NCBI GenBank assembly: GCA_018806985.1
Contig: JADANN010000445.1
Location: 1,862,501 to 1,926,500 of the forward strand
Direction of reading: 5' to 3'
Length of the DNA stretch: 64,000 nt
DNA from: Angiostrongylus vasorum
Lineage: Eukaryota > Nematoda > Chromadorea > Rhabditida > Metastrongylidae
The translations under genes were made by a program, and so were the position numbers. The stretch's first letter is position 1; the number at the start of each line of letters is the position of its first letter. The notes under the pieces were generated by a model. The model was not told the DNA's origin. It worked only from the letters and a program-made list of their open reading frames with translations, and searched no databases. This document shows positions 48,161 through 60,538 of this stretch, in pieces.

Positions 48161-48679
48161 CTGAGGTATTAAGTACCGGAATTCCACCTTCTGATTATTT
48201 CCAGACCAACGCCAGGATTCCCAAGACTTTTTGTTGGGCTCAGTATGAATGCATAACTCGCTATTTTCTTGATTAGCATGTACGAGGTTTTTGTTATATA
48301 TTATTTATACACAACAGTTGACGTTTTGCCGGTTTTCTCATTCTTCAAAGCCTGAAAAGGTCAACTTTTCTGCAACCCAGTCAGCCAGACACCTCATAGT
48401 CGCAACAGAAAACGACGACACCTAGTTTTCAAATGCACTATAGGTGTAAAATAGCTTCTTCGCCCACCCACCGTTCTCTGTGGGTTAACTGAGTACTGGA
48501 TAATACCAGGATTTCGAAATTGATGACGGCATAAGTTTCCCATAATTGAAACTATAATTCTTCGCACTTCTAATTTCTATTGTTTTTCAGTTACCCTTTC
48601 CTCACGTGTTGTCTGTGGCGCCATCGAGGCCCTCGTTCCGCCTTTTTCTAGCCAGTTTTTTATACCCCTAACGATGCTT

Positions 48680-48880
48680 TCAGCAATCACCCATCAACGA
48701 GAGAAAGCTGAGCTGAGAGAAGGGCAGAGCAACCGACTCGATGATGCAGCAGATAACACGTGAGCCCCCAGAAAGGATAATCGTGGTTGGTCTAGCTTTC
48801 GGGCCGAAGTTTTGCTCTTATCTCAGCATCGTTGTGATTGTATTTCACATAATACCCTATCATGAAAAAAAACAACAAGA
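48680..48880. mobile_element. Family D element, right half
   Basis: cagataacacgtgagccccc, gaaaggataatcgtggttgg, tatctcagcatcgttgtgat. Confidence 0.65.
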
Positions 48881-48899
48881 ATCAAATAAATGTTGGGAG

Positions 48900-49560
48900 T
48901 TTGTTGTTTTTGTTTCTCTTAACTTTTCCCGACAAAATGTAGGAAGCAATTTCTCTGGACTACTCTACCACAAATTTCATCTCAGAGAAAGGCACTTGTT
49001 TGTGCTAATAATAACGTCAACCACAGTCTCTGAGTTTCCAAGAGTTTCATTCTAGCTATGTTCCCCCCAGCAATTCTTTTAAGTAGAGAAGAGATATCCA
49101 GAACTTTGAATTCGATATCTTTCTGATTTCTGTAAGTTCTTGGAGTTTCCAAAGCTTTTAGAGCGCATGGTCTTCTGGAAGTTCCTGGAGCTGAACAAAA
49201 TGCTTAGCATCATTTGCTACACATAGCAGATCCGCAAGCTCGTTGCCGTTATAACCATACTTAGAATAGAGGTATTACCAAGGATTCCTTTCATAAAAGT
49301 TCCAATTGCAATCATGGGAGAAATATCCAGTTAAAACTCACATTACTCTAGACTGCGAATTCAAGTCGTTAAAGGGTGTACGATCATCTTTAGCTTGAAC
49401 ACAGCGAAAATTATAACAATGGTTTCTGGAATGAAAGAAGAGAGCCAATCTGTATCAGTGAGTAACCCCACTGCAGGGCACCGGGGCACCTGCTTCATGA
49501 TCCCTTTCAAACAATAACAAGTGGAGATAATCAGTAAGAATTTTCGCGTGATTTTTAAAC
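48900..49560. other. Intergenic, no gene seen
   Basis: Short frames only. Confidence 0.45.
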
Positions 49561-49565
49561 GGTTC

Positions 49566-49780
49566 GGGCGCGTGTGGCGCAATGGTCGGAGGCGCCTTGC
49601 AACATACACGTTGAATCGGTCCCCGCCTCATAGCCCATCAAGCCTTCCATCCTTTCGGGGTCGGCAAATTGGTACCAGACTTGTCTGGGAAGATATCAGC
49701 ACTGGCTCGATAGATCAGCAGGCTACCGCGAGTCATTGTAAAAGCCACATATGCATTCAATCACCTCCAAACGATAATTC
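49566..49780 (+). mobile_element. tRNA-derived SINE, family A (copy A9), 3-prime truncated
   Basis: Head gcgtgtggcgcaatggtcgg, body ggtcggcaaattggtaccag. It stops after attcaatcacctcc, losing the usual tail. Confidence 0.88.
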
Positions 49781-49899
49781 TCGAGACTTTGAGAACTTCA
49801 ACGCATATGGAAAATACAAAAGAAAAATCAGTAATTTGAATAAGGGGTGCGCAAGCTCTTCCATGATGCTTCAGCCCTGGAACGAATAGTGGTTTGACG

Positions 49900-51035
49900 A
49901 CGCTACTATGAGCAGTGTGGTTGTCAAGGCACCGTGGTCATTTCCATCGCTTTTTTCCATGGTAGCGACGAGCCTGCGGATCTCGTTCATGTTTGTAACT
50001 GATGCTGAGCGCTTGGGTCATTTTCAGAAACCCCCGAAAGATCATGCACTGTGAGTCCTAGATATCGGACAACACTAACTAACCACCCTGGATATGGAGA
50101 TTCAGCTGAATTTCCATGCACTTCCATTTGTAATGCTAGAATGCGTAACGCATCTTGTTGTCGCAGCGAATCAACTCTTATCTCAGGTTGCGAACAATTC
50201 CAAAGCTTTTTTTGGAACGGCGAGTTCACAGGTGCAAAATAGGAGTTCACAGATCATGAATGCCACGAACCGATATTTATGGGTAAAGGTGTCGGCCGTT
50301 GATAAGCTCAGCTCACGATACGTCATCGATATGAGATGGTGGCGTTCCATGGGAAGATAACCGTACCATCCGTTCACTAGTAGCAGCGGTAAAAATGTAA
50401 GGCTCACTTTCTCCCCAGGACCCGGAAGAGCAAGTGAACCGGAGCACGTGCTTATGAAGCATAGCAGCTGATCGATCGCTCGTTTTGATTCGATATTGCT
50501 TTTGCAGCTGCACTTTTACCCAATGTCATGGAACCCTCCAGACGACACAAGAACACGGTAAAGAGAAATGGTGTAGAAGAATTGCAAACAAAGATTTAGC
50601 AGAAACCTATTTTCCCTAATAGAACATAGTCCTAAACAACTATGATGTGGAATGAAAGCTGATCGGTAGACAATTTGAAATTGACATCTTCTCTTTCTGC
50701 ATGTGTTTGAGGACGACTATGCGACTTTCATGAACCCATAACAAGAGACTAAACCAGAGCGAAAACAAGAGCTAAGTTGTGAGAATTTTATCGCTGTTTG
50801 TTAAACCTCCTACGTGAACAATGATGATAGCAACTAAAGAGAGTAACAAGCTCGACTGAGTGCAAATTCAAACGAAAAATATCAGCCATATTTATCAAGG
50901 AACTTCTGAGCAGAAACGTATTAGCATTCCAACGTCACTTATAGAAGAAAGAACGAACAGCCTGACAAAAAAGTATAATGAAGTGGAATTCATGATTTTA
51001 ACGAAAGGGAACCTACCAGTGAGTCATAACGATGT
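49900..51035. other. Intergenic with coding-like frames at 49,987-50,513
   Basis: A minus-strand frame (49,987-50,250) includes DSLRQQDALRILALQMEVHG and then GWLVSVVRYLG. A neighbouring frame (50,313-50,513) includes PYIFTAATSERMVRLS. Their composition is protein-like but they do not join in phase and I recognise no family. They may be fragments of an old element or pseudogene. Confidence 0.35.
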
Positions 51036-51039
51036 GCAT

Positions 51040-51230
51040 ATTTTCACTTGACTACTTGAATAGCCTCTCTTCACGAGTCCTTGAGACCCTAGCAAACATT
51101 CCACTTGTTTCGTCCCCGGATAATTGTCGTCCATGGTGGTGGTATGTGTTGAGTGTTTGAGCATGGAGATGTCCGCTAGCATGACTAACTGGTCCACAAA
51201 ACGTTCTGTGCACATTTTTTGAAAAAAAAT
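51040..51230 (-). mobile_element. LINE 3-prime end fragment, family 2
   Basis: The minus strand reads MDDNYPGTKQVECLLG, a variant of the closing peptide and 3-prime end seen at 9,000-9,180 and 30,120-30,175. It lies just beyond the ZP gene 3-prime end. Confidence 0.6.
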
Positions 51231-51520
51231 GAACTCCCGTGTGAAAAGTCCCGTCTGGTAGTGGGCCGTCCGAGGTGATCCAAGTTTTCAACTGCTTTTG
51301 GGGCATCGAAATCTGTATCGAACAACAACGCTCGTAGTGCTGATTTGTTGAGAGGCGAAAACAATCTCACATGAACATAAAATCGAAAAATCACGAAAAA
51401 TATGAACTTGTGTTCGAAGAACTGTGAAATGGAAAAGGCATGTACAGACCCTTGTTTGGATGTTTAGCGATGCACACGTTAAGATATTACAAGGAACTGA
51501 AGACAAATAGTTGCACCGTA

Positions 51521-54500
51521 TTATTGGAAGAGTTGTGAAATGTTGAGGGTCGATCCATTGTGTGACATTTGACGTTTTCTTGGCAAACAAGCACAATACA
51601 GCAGAACCACTAAACTGCTGACGACACCGAGTATCAGGAGACTCACGAACAACATCTCTCCACGCTGACACAGTGCTCAGCAATCCCTTGCGAACTCACT
51701 GAAATGCGAAGGCTTTGGAGGAAAGATGGAAAACGATATGGTTTAAAAGCAATATGATTTTTTGTTACGAACTACTTCCACAAAGTACTCAGGAACATTC
51801 TTGAGAGACATAAAAGGATAGAGCTCTCGGCGTTGATCAATCCCTGAGAGATGCGCCATACATTCGACTTCATTAAGTATTGTTTGAGGTGATTGAATGC
51901 ATATCTGGCCTTTACAATGACTTTCTGGTGGCCTACCAGTGTTGGTATCCTCCCAGACAAGTCTGGTACCAATTTGTCGACCCCGGAGGGATGGAAGGCT
52001 TGGTGAGCCATAGGCGCCGGGATCGATTCCACGTGTGTGTTGCGGGGCGCCTCCGACCACTGGGCCACACGAGCTCTCTTGAGAGACATACAACTGATTT
52101 CTCTGGTCGTTTCAAATACCACAATAAGAAGACAGTTTTTGGATGCAGTTGGTAACATACGACGCTCTTTATGTTGGAGGTCATGGAGAAAATATCTTGA
52201 AAGACAGTTAAAATTTAGAGTACGACGTGAGGTGATTCCCACTCACATGTGAAAGAGGGAGAATGATATGAATTCATTCCTTTTTTGCAGTCGTCTCTTT
52301 TTAGAGTTTTTTTTGCTTAGTCTTTATAGCACACAGAAAACTGTTTCTACAATAAGATTGCTCGTAAAGTCACAGAAGCTGTCAGTGGTAAGCAAAGCAC
52401 GAAAATAGAGGGTATTATGGATGAACAGGGTAGTAAGACGTTGCAGCGTCTCGTGGCGAATAACTGTCGTTTGATATAGTACTGCTAATGAGAATAGTAA
52501 CTAATGAGAATCGTTACTTGTACGGAGAGGGTGCTCTAGACAGGCCGACGTGAATTGATTTTAATTCGTAGCGCACACGGCGAAAAATTAGGACATACTA
52601 CTCGCTCACACAGGACTAGGCATCGCACTATAAATGAATAAATGATAGAGTAGAATGTGCTAACTCACATAAGGCAGCCTTCTGTATTTGTTGAGGTTCA
52701 ATTTGAAGCACTGCTTGCATCTTTAGCGCCTTCAGGCTACTGGTTCTTTCAGCCTCTTCTCTCCTTCGACGAAGTGCCGGAATCAAAACTGTCTTCCCTC
52801 TATCAGTGCTACACTGCTAAACTCGATTATAAAAAATACAAATAGAAGTGCCACGAAAATCAATCCTTTTAGACAAAAAATTAACACAGTATTAACGAAC
52901 TTAGTCGTCTGCATGAGTGCACACATGGTGTCACTCGGCATTCGAAATGAACGAATTGTGAAGAAGTGAACTGAAATCCGTACCTGAAATCGCCAAATTT
53001 GTCTTCAAAATCTTCATTTGGATACTAGGAGGGCCCATCCTCACTATTTGTGCGGGCTCCAGCTTAATCTCCATTATTCGGAGCTTTGCTGGTTTAGCCA
53101 CTGCGTTTCCCTGGAGTCCTGAGGTCAGCCTAGCCAAAGTCTGCCCCAGGTCGTCACCACCACAGCCAGTCTCCGCCCTTGTGGATCAGAAGGAGATTTG
53201 CCATCTTGCGACTAGTTTGATTCCAAGAAGATAGTATTATGGTATTAGTTTTGGATTTTGAAAACTAAAGTTTAGTTTAGCCTAGTTTTCAAAATCCTAG
53301 TTTTCCCTATTCCATGTACTTAATAGCAAGTATTGAGAAAAAAAAGAGCATTATAACTAATCCTTCCAACGTACTGGTATCACTCGCGTTATGCATAAGC
53401 CAATTAAATCACTGAGAAACGCTACAAGTCTTCTCTTTCCTGTATTAGAGTTGCTAAGTGTGTGCCACTCATTCCAGGATGTGAACTGCGCTACGATTTT
53501 CCAACACTGGCCTTGATTTCTGCAGTTTTTACGTAGAAAGATCACGTCTTGATAGTTCGCTATGCTTTGCCTTGGGGTCTGGTGATATTTAGGAGCAGCG
53601 AGTCGATCTCCTCAGAGCAACCGCATGCTTCATTGAAAGCCATTCATAACCACGTCTTAATAATAACGTTCGATATGGACTTGCAGTGTGCGTAGGCGTT
53701 TGTACCAGAGTGGTGCATGGACGCCATGGTGCCTGTCCATTCTCGGTTTAGTGCGTCCCGGAATTTTCTTTATTGTACTATATATTTAAACCCGACAGCC
53801 AATCGAAAGTAGATCAGAATAGTAGGGTGAGACCAGGGAAACCATTCAATACACTTAGTGGTTTACAAAAAAAATTTTTTTTCCGAAAAAATTTCATTGG
53901 TCGGAGATCTAACTAACAATTAAGTGTTGTTTCATTTAACCCAACACAGGCTGCAAAACGCTTCCATATGCTGTCATTTACATAATGGACTTTTAGTAGG
54001 ACACGCTTCAGTAGCATACGTACCTCTAGAACGATATGGAAAGGTATCTCTACAACCTTGTCATGTTTATAACTCGTAGAGCGCTTTAGTTGTTGAAACA
54101 TAGCTTTTTATTGTCAAGAAAAAGCCAGAAAATCCGCAACCGGCGAAGAATTGCTCGTATTCCATTCTTAGAGTCACGCTAAACGACGAGCGTCCATTAT
54201 GAGTTAATCACTTTATCGAACGCTTTAGGTTACAGGGCGTGCACAGGTGCTGTGTCTACATATACACAAAAAATAAAGACGGTCGTAGCACCTAAGCATC
54301 AACAGAATGCTTCAAGAAAAAAATGCGAGCGCAGCGATTACAGGTGTAAGGAAGATTTAAGTTAATCCGGCCAAGCAGAAAATTCAAGGACATTCTCCGA
54401 ATTCTTTGCGTCACCGACGATTACTTCTTCCGCGAAAACACGCTGAGTGAACGCGTCACTCAAGAGCTTAGGAGGAAAAGGGGTTGAAGATCACCTGTGC

Positions 54501-57500
54501 TGTCGTCAGACATTAGCGTAGACAATGGCCTGATTTTTTAGACTAATTACATTCAACCTGGAGAACAATACCGATACAAGCACCTTACTTACGGGCAGCT
54601 TTGGATATCGTGAAGGACAGAGAAATTTATTTTACAGTCATAAATTCTTGTAAAACTAAGACTAGCATTTAACAACTGATCAACAGTTCCATTGATGATG
54701 AACTTGGTGGATGCCTAATAAGTAGGTTAACAACAAGTTGGGTAAGATTATGTATTTCACTCTCAACGGACGCTACCAAAGAGCGTTTATAGGTCCAATC
54801 ATCACATTCACTGCAATTTTCCACAGTTTCGTTTCAAATGTTGAAACTAGTTTTCTGGAATTATGTACGAGGTAGCTAATGTAATGAAAACTTTGAAACC
54901 TAGAAAAGTAGGAGTTCAGCGATTCTCGATGGCTACAAGGAGATCGTCGGAAACCTGAAAACTCACATATGAAGGTAGACGTGCTTTGCTCCATGGTCGT
55001 TTGGTTCGGTGACGAACACCGGTACATCGATGGCACGACTCAGCCGAACAGCGCATCTGAATAGTTCTAACATAGCAAGATTTTCATAAATGCGACTTTT
55101 GTTGCTTGCATGTCTAAGCAAATGCGTTAATAAAAAATTAGATTTCCATGGGACTGTTAGTTCAGACCGACCCATATGCTAACACTGAGGCAACCATGAT
55201 GATTTTCGAAAAAAATTGCCATGTCCTCAACATAAAAAAGAATGAAGCTCTGGGCGTTAATCAATTCTTGAAGGATGCGCGATGCATTCGAATTCATTAA
55301 ACATCGTCAAGAACAGAATGGATGAATATCAGGCCTATATAATGAATGACTCGCAGGAGCCTACCGATGTATCGAATCAGTGTTGTTGTCCCCCCAAACA
55401 GGTGTGGTTCTAAGATGCTTGCTGATCCTGGAGGGATGGAAAGCTTGGCAAGCTTGGGGCGCAGAATCGGACCAATCTGTGTTGCGGAGTACCTCTAACC
55501 ACTGCGCTGCACGCGACCTTGCAATGCGTGTGCAGTACAACCAGTTAAGCAAGCAGGATTCCGACAGGGATTCTGTCGCATCGACCACATCAAAACCGAA
55601 CAAGGGATCATGGAAGTTCGTCGAGAGAGCATTCGCCTTTTTGTTCTAATCTTTATGGACTACGATAAAGCGTTTGATATCTTCGGCGCTTCTCTATCAT
55701 AGAATGATCACTTCTTATGTATGCACATTAGAGACTGCTATCGGAACTGGAGCACAGATATGCAGCTTTTTGATCGACCCCTTACTATATATCTAGGAAA
55801 GGGAGTTCGACAAGACGATACAATATCGCAAAAGCTATTTGTTGCTACACTGCAGTGGATAATGAAGTCACTACATTGAAACGAGAAAGGCATAAAACGT
55901 ATTGACGGTAAAAAAAATGGCGGAGATAGCGCAGTGGTTAGTGGTGCTGCCGATCAGGAAGCAAAAGGCGCTAGTTCAATCGCCTTCTCAACGCTCACCT
56001 ACAGCCTACGTGGAAACGCTTCAGTCGGCTATCTCCAAGATTGCAAGTAGAATTGACTCGACCAACGTTCTATGGCATTCTTAACGAAGACTCGTCATCT
56101 TTTTCGAGGAGTACCAGTGAAGCAGAGGTGGTGTGCTCAGTGAACTCAACGAGGAGGAAATAATATTGAACTCGCGCATAAATAGGACGAAGACCCAGCT
56201 CATGAAGAGCCTATATTGTAGGTATATATTATATTATACTATATGTATATTATTATATGTGAAGGTAAATAAATCAAACTAGATGGTTCCCTGGTTACAG
56301 AGACCATTTCGTATGTATTCCTCCGACGTTCAATGAACAAGAAGAACAACGTGAAGGAAGAATTAGACAGAAAAAGGAGGGCAGCATGAACCGCATTCGG
56401 GCCCTTCAGTGACAAACTAAAAGACGTGAACCTTCATGCTCGCTGTTTTAACTTAACGGTTCTCCTAAACCTCTTCTATGCAGCAGAACTTGAGTGAGCT
56501 GGTGCTTCAACTACGTCAAAAAAAATCTGCACGTCACTCAAAAAGCGCTTCAGTGATATCTTCTAAAATTTAATCGGCACTCACAACGTCAAGCCGGAAT
56601 GCATAGCTCAGAAACTCGAATCCTAACCCATCTTCGGAAACCAGGAGAATATATGCCGATAGCAAAACATGGATAGCTGGGTCACATAGTAAGAAGAACA
56701 GATGAGAGACGGATGAAAAAACAGTGGAGTGAACTCCAAGAATGTAAGCACTCTCTTGGAATGACACACAAACGATGGGGTTACGTGTTCGTGGCTAATG
56801 TTAGCCATCTGCACTCGTAAATGATAGCAACAATTTTAAGAAATCGGAATTGGCGTCGAGGACTATACCATGTCCGAACTGGATCACCTACATGGACGAC
56901 GACTGCGCGAGAGAGAAACGAATAGATATTATGTTGAGGCCTGCACAACAAGATGAGTCATCCAAGTACACAAGTAGGTAAGTAGCTGCCAAACATAAAT
57001 AAAGATAACTCAAAATACCGACTTTCTATAAACCTCGGCATAGATAGTTGATATATTTATATCGCATCAGCAAAAGAAGATCAGTTTATAAGATCATATA
57101 AATGAATAAATAAAGATGTTGGCGGTGCTTGGCGTTTCCGTGAACACCAGCTAGGTAATGAACATTGAGTGCTTCAATGCAACTGACTCTAATCTAACGT
57201 TTATGCTTCAAGAAGATCAGTGCTAGCCGATAGACCAAAGTGTTCTAAATGTATTTGGACAAATTCTCCAGAGAAATTAAGCAACATAAAGAGATTTGCA
57301 AAGTCGTAATAAATGAAGGACTTTGATTAGTTCTTCGAAATTGACTGACTGTATATGCTAATAGAAAGTTCAGTTACCCACCCATTACTGTCGATAATAT
57401 TGATACTGGCGTCTGGTGTGTTCGTGCCGTCGTGTGCATAGCACGAATGCACGTGAAAGTCATAAATTGCTGAAGTACATTAAATTATGAACGTCCAGGT

Positions 57501-60500
57501 TACTCAGTCCTCTAAAAAGTCTTAGGGCCTCCTTATCAGCGGTATCATCTGCGCGAGCAGTTCAGTTCTGTAAATGAAGTAGTGGCAAATTCCACGTCTA
57601 TCGTTTGAGATGAGAACTATTTAGATCAACTAAAGAGAGCTAAAGCGGAATATTGCTCTTTTGCAGTTTTCCACCAAGTTTCACTGATGGCGTATATGTC
57701 ATTCCTGTGGAATCTGCTACAATTTTCTATCCCCTACTATCGTTTAAGATTCTATTCTTGCAGAGGTTTGCTATCAACCAGGTGGTGCCTTTCCGACAAA
57801 TAGCCTTTGACGAATAATGTTTGCTAGAGCCTGACTACAACTAGTAGAGAATGTTCAACACTAAACATCTCTGTGTTCGTCCGAAATACCTGAAATAAGA
57901 ATTTTAGATTTTTCTCACCGGTGTTCTTAAGCACTAAATCAAGGGTGATTCGTTGTCCGACACTCGCTCTAACCAGTGGTGGGCCATTGATCCCATGGCC
58001 GTCCAGGATCTGCATGGATAGAAGCGGGGGCAACTCCATTTCCTGTGATCACTCCGTCATCATGTTGTGGACCACTGAAGTGAACTAGTAAAGACGCTGT
58101 CAAAGCTTCACTAAATAATACTGGAAGGTTTTTGTAGCGAAATCTCTTTTATTGACATATGGCTAACCGTTCGCTCAGCGTTCGCTGCTGGCAATAAGAC
58201 GGAAACACAGAGACCGCTATCACTATCGGCATACTTATGCAATATCTCTTTGTGTGTTCCAGTTCCTTTTTTAACAAAATTGGTTTTAAGCGTCTAATAG
58301 TCTATGACTTGTATATCAGCCAAACAGACTGCAGAACCCCTGCATTGAACTGTTTGAATTAATTTTCATGTGCGGAAATCCCTCCCACCCCATCAGCACC
58401 TCAACTAATTACCACCTCAGTGTGGACTGCTACTGAACTAGGATCAAGCGCAAGGGTTCACTGCATCACCAGGAACTTAGGCAGAAGGGTTCGACATTTC
58501 GACTCGAAAGCACGAGTAAGCGCGAACCAATGCAGGGAATAATTGATGTTCTGGTAGCAATCTAGTCGTGAAATGGCATATTTTGCTTCGATGTACGATG
58601 CATATGACTTGAGAAAGCCTCGGCTCGATTGTCACCAGGCTCCAGGCCTTGTCTGATCAGCGAAGTACCAAACAAGTGTACACTGAGAGGGCACGCGCAT
58701 GGTTCTTTGTGAAGACGGACCAGCCAATTGATTAAGCCTGATGTACCACTTTACTGGAATTTTACAAATTGTTTGGTTAGAAGTAAGCAATTCAGAGACT
58801 AATTTCTAAGGAAGGCTGGCCGTCTCTAAACGCGTACTGTAAAAATATGGTAAACTCTTTATAGAATTACCTAATAATATAACAGATTAACATGGAAATG
58901 CAAATGAAGTGAACCGACTCTAGTACCCACAAACCAGCAGCATGTAAGTTAAATTCGTTACAGTGGGGCCGTTCGGGATGTTATCTAAGTATCTATGGAA
59001 CAATACGCTATGTACTCGATGTGCAGCACTGGAAGGCCGCCCGGTCCGGGTGGCAGCGTGAGCGTCAGTTCCTGAGTGCTGTAGATGCAGCGCACGCTGA
59101 GCGCCGTGAAGCCGTCGACGAGCAGGCCGTCGACCGGGCTGATGAGCAGCTTGATACTGTACTCGCCGCTTGCCTGCAAGCACGGAATGCTCTGAAGCAC
59201 TAGTAGATTTGCCCACTGAATTTCTTTATCATTAAAATACTGGGAAAAATTGTAAGGATGACTACATCCATGATGAAATGCACCATTTCATTTTTTACAG
59301 TTATTTGATCTAAACTTATGTTTTTCAAACACGTAAATATTCATGATTAAAGCTTTCGGCGGAATAACACTGAAGGAATAGTGATTTCACCAAAGAGAGG
59401 AAATGTAAGCCAAACCTCATCTGTGGTGAGCCCACATTCAGAACTATTATCTAACGGAAGGCGAATCATCATTGTATTCAGCTCTTGAGCCCGCCACCTA
59501 AAGCACCGATATAAGGCTCATGGGGCGCGTTTAAACAATTCTTCGTGGACGCAAGAGGTGATTGAACATTTATCTGACGGTGTAAGGTTGCGAGTGGTTG
59601 GTTTGATGTTGTTTGCAAGAGCAGACACAGAACCTGCAACGGTCGTTGCCGATTCCTCTCTCCGTGAAGACGCCACCGGAAAAACGCTTCGCGAACGTTA
59701 GCGACACATCCATCGACGACGCCGAACACGATACGCTTCGATCTAAGCGATTCTTTTTCACTTTCTATTCGTTATAGAGAAAGAAAACGTAACCATATTG
59801 AAAAGAAATTGTTTTCACATCCAGGCAGTCTGTTAATTTCTTTCTATTAGCCTCCATTAATCAGTTGCCTGATGTCTCTGTTACAGTCTGTCAATTTTTT
59901 AATTGAGTTAATCAAATGAAAATAGCTAAATGTAATGAAAACAAAAATGAATAAGCTAAAAATAAAGTTAACGTTTAGCAACGAAACGAAGGACCAGCAT
60001 GGTGTGGTGGTGAACGCGTTAGCTCCTGGAAAGGGTAATAGAGCGTTCGTTCCCCACCGCAAACACCTAATCCTTTATTTCTTTAAATCACAAACAGGCA
60101 TAAGTCCTACCTTGAAGCAGCGAACCGCTGAGTACACCGTGAGAAATCTGGAAAAAAACATTGTTTACAGAATGGTGTAGCGCACTTAGTAAATAAGTAA
60201 GTCCTTGTTTTTTGTTAGGTGTAGGAATTTTTGAGGCAGAGGGCTGTAGACAGCTTTTAACGTTGTTCAGGAAAAACGAAAGTAGTTCGATGCACAGTAG
60301 AAGCCGCGCCGCTCTTCATCAGACCGGCATTCAAATAGTTGCCATCGGTGAGATCCGGCATACTCATCATTGCTCTAATCCAATCCATTTGTAATGGTGT
60401 TGTGCTTCTCGATGAGTTGGGTGGTACGAAATCAAGCGATTTCTGGCAAAAAAAGAAGAAGTAGCGACAAGGCTTTTCAACTTTTTTTACCAATTTAGTT

Positions 60501-60538
60501 CCATTTCCACAGGTGTTCTTCGCTTCCAACGAAGATAA
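51521..60538 (-). CDS. ZP-domain membrane protein (cuticlin-like family)
   Basis: ZP proteins polymerise in apical extracellular matrix and, in nematodes, shape cuticle and epithelia. Exons, 5-prime to 3-prime: 60,538-60,491; 60,442-60,262; 59,742-59,634; 59,497-59,416; 59,173-59,030; 58,042-57,919; 57,469-57,382; 55,056-54,967; 52,983-about 52,901; 52,816-52,669; 51,675-51,521. Phases agree through the eighth exon. ZP-N: SCSASSMDVSLTFAKRF, CRWRAQELNTMMIRLPLD, SSECG, VRCIYS (four conserved Cys). ZP-C: SMQILDGHGINGPPL, AIYDFHVHSCYAHDGTN, SNGCAVRLSRAIDVPVF, YGFQFTSSQFVHFEC, PCVHSC and QC. A basic furin-like site follows (ALRRRREEAE), then a transmembrane helix (LFVSLLILGVVSSLVVLLY), a PRKRQ stop-transfer and a short tail to TAA. 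No signal peptide was found; at least one 5-prime exon is missing. Two junctions near the 3-prime end are irregular (see findings). Which nematode ZP gene this matches is unknown. Confidence 0.88.
51812..52082 (-). mobile_element. tRNA-derived SINE, family A (copy A10)
   Basis: Minus head gtgtggcccagtggtcggag, B-box-like gaatcgatcccg, body ttggtaccagacttgtctgg. It occupies the penultimate ZP intron in gene-sense orientation. Confidence 0.9.
52090..52660. other. ZP intron, nothing recognised
   Basis: AT-rich, with only short frames. Confidence 0.5.
53020..53225 (+). repeat. Family B interspersed repeat, truncated
   Basis: ggatactaggagggcccatc, gctttgctggtttagccact, ggtcgtcaccaccacagcca. It ends after gcgactagtttgattcca. 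Confidence 0.75.
53253..53297. repeat. Short perfect hairpin
   Basis: Two 15-bp arms (ggattttgaaaacta and its exact complement) are separated by 15 bases. It lies at the broken edge of the family B repeat in a ZP intron. Confidence 0.85.
53330..54960. other. ZP intron, no exon seen
   Basis: Frames at 53,357-53,545 and 53,913-54,101 (minus) have some protein-like content but do not fit the phase-2 to phase-1 link between the flanking ZP exons, which join directly (HVYLHM to YGFQF). Confidence 0.5.
55240..55520 (-). mobile_element. tRNA-derived SINE, family A (copy A11), diverged
   Basis: Plus shows the tail gcgttaatcaattcttgaag and the complement head aaccactgcgctgcacgcga. Confidence 0.78.
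55540..56975 (+). mobile_element. LINE family 2, RT core to 3-prime end, degenerate
   Basis: Readable blocks in order: QAGFRQGFCRIDHIKT, FMDYDKAFD, LFDRPLTIYLGKGVRQDDTI, KLFVATLQWIMKSL, then an inserted SINE, then FSRSTSEAE, and the 3-prime block with WNDTQTMGLRVRG and MDDDCARERNE. GVRQ.DTIS.KLF is the conserved motif of RTE-type reverse transcriptases. It has many stops and is antisense to the ZP gene in its intron. Confidence 0.82.
55914..56097 (+). mobile_element. Family C SINE inserted in a LINE
   Basis: Head gagatagcgcagtggttagt, B-box-like agttcaatcgcc, and body gattgcaagtagaattgact matching 2,537-2,556. The host LINE reading frame resumes directly after it. Confidence 0.78.
56980..57380. 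other. ZP intron remainder, nothing recognised
   Basis: AT-rich, no frame of interest. Confidence 0.5.
58050..59025. other. ZP intron, nothing recognised
   Basis: No repeat matched and no phase-consistent exon lies between the phase-0 exons at 59,030 and 58,042. Confidence 0.5.
59985..60075 (+). mobile_element. Family D tRNA-like head, fragment
   Basis: ggtgtggtggtgaacgcgtt (A-box-like) followed by cgttcgttccccacc (B-box-like). It lies in the small intron before the first ZP-N exon. Confidence 0.65.

Noticed and set aside
51880..52252. Overlapping frames of 70-156 codons on both strands
   Set aside because: They lie on SINE copy A10 and recur with similar peptides at other family A copies.
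57824..58039. ZP exon extended through its full open frame
   Set aside because: The frame beyond the gtgaga donor at 57,918 is intronic. The next exon at 57,469 joins in phase to complete N-T-A-I-Y-D.
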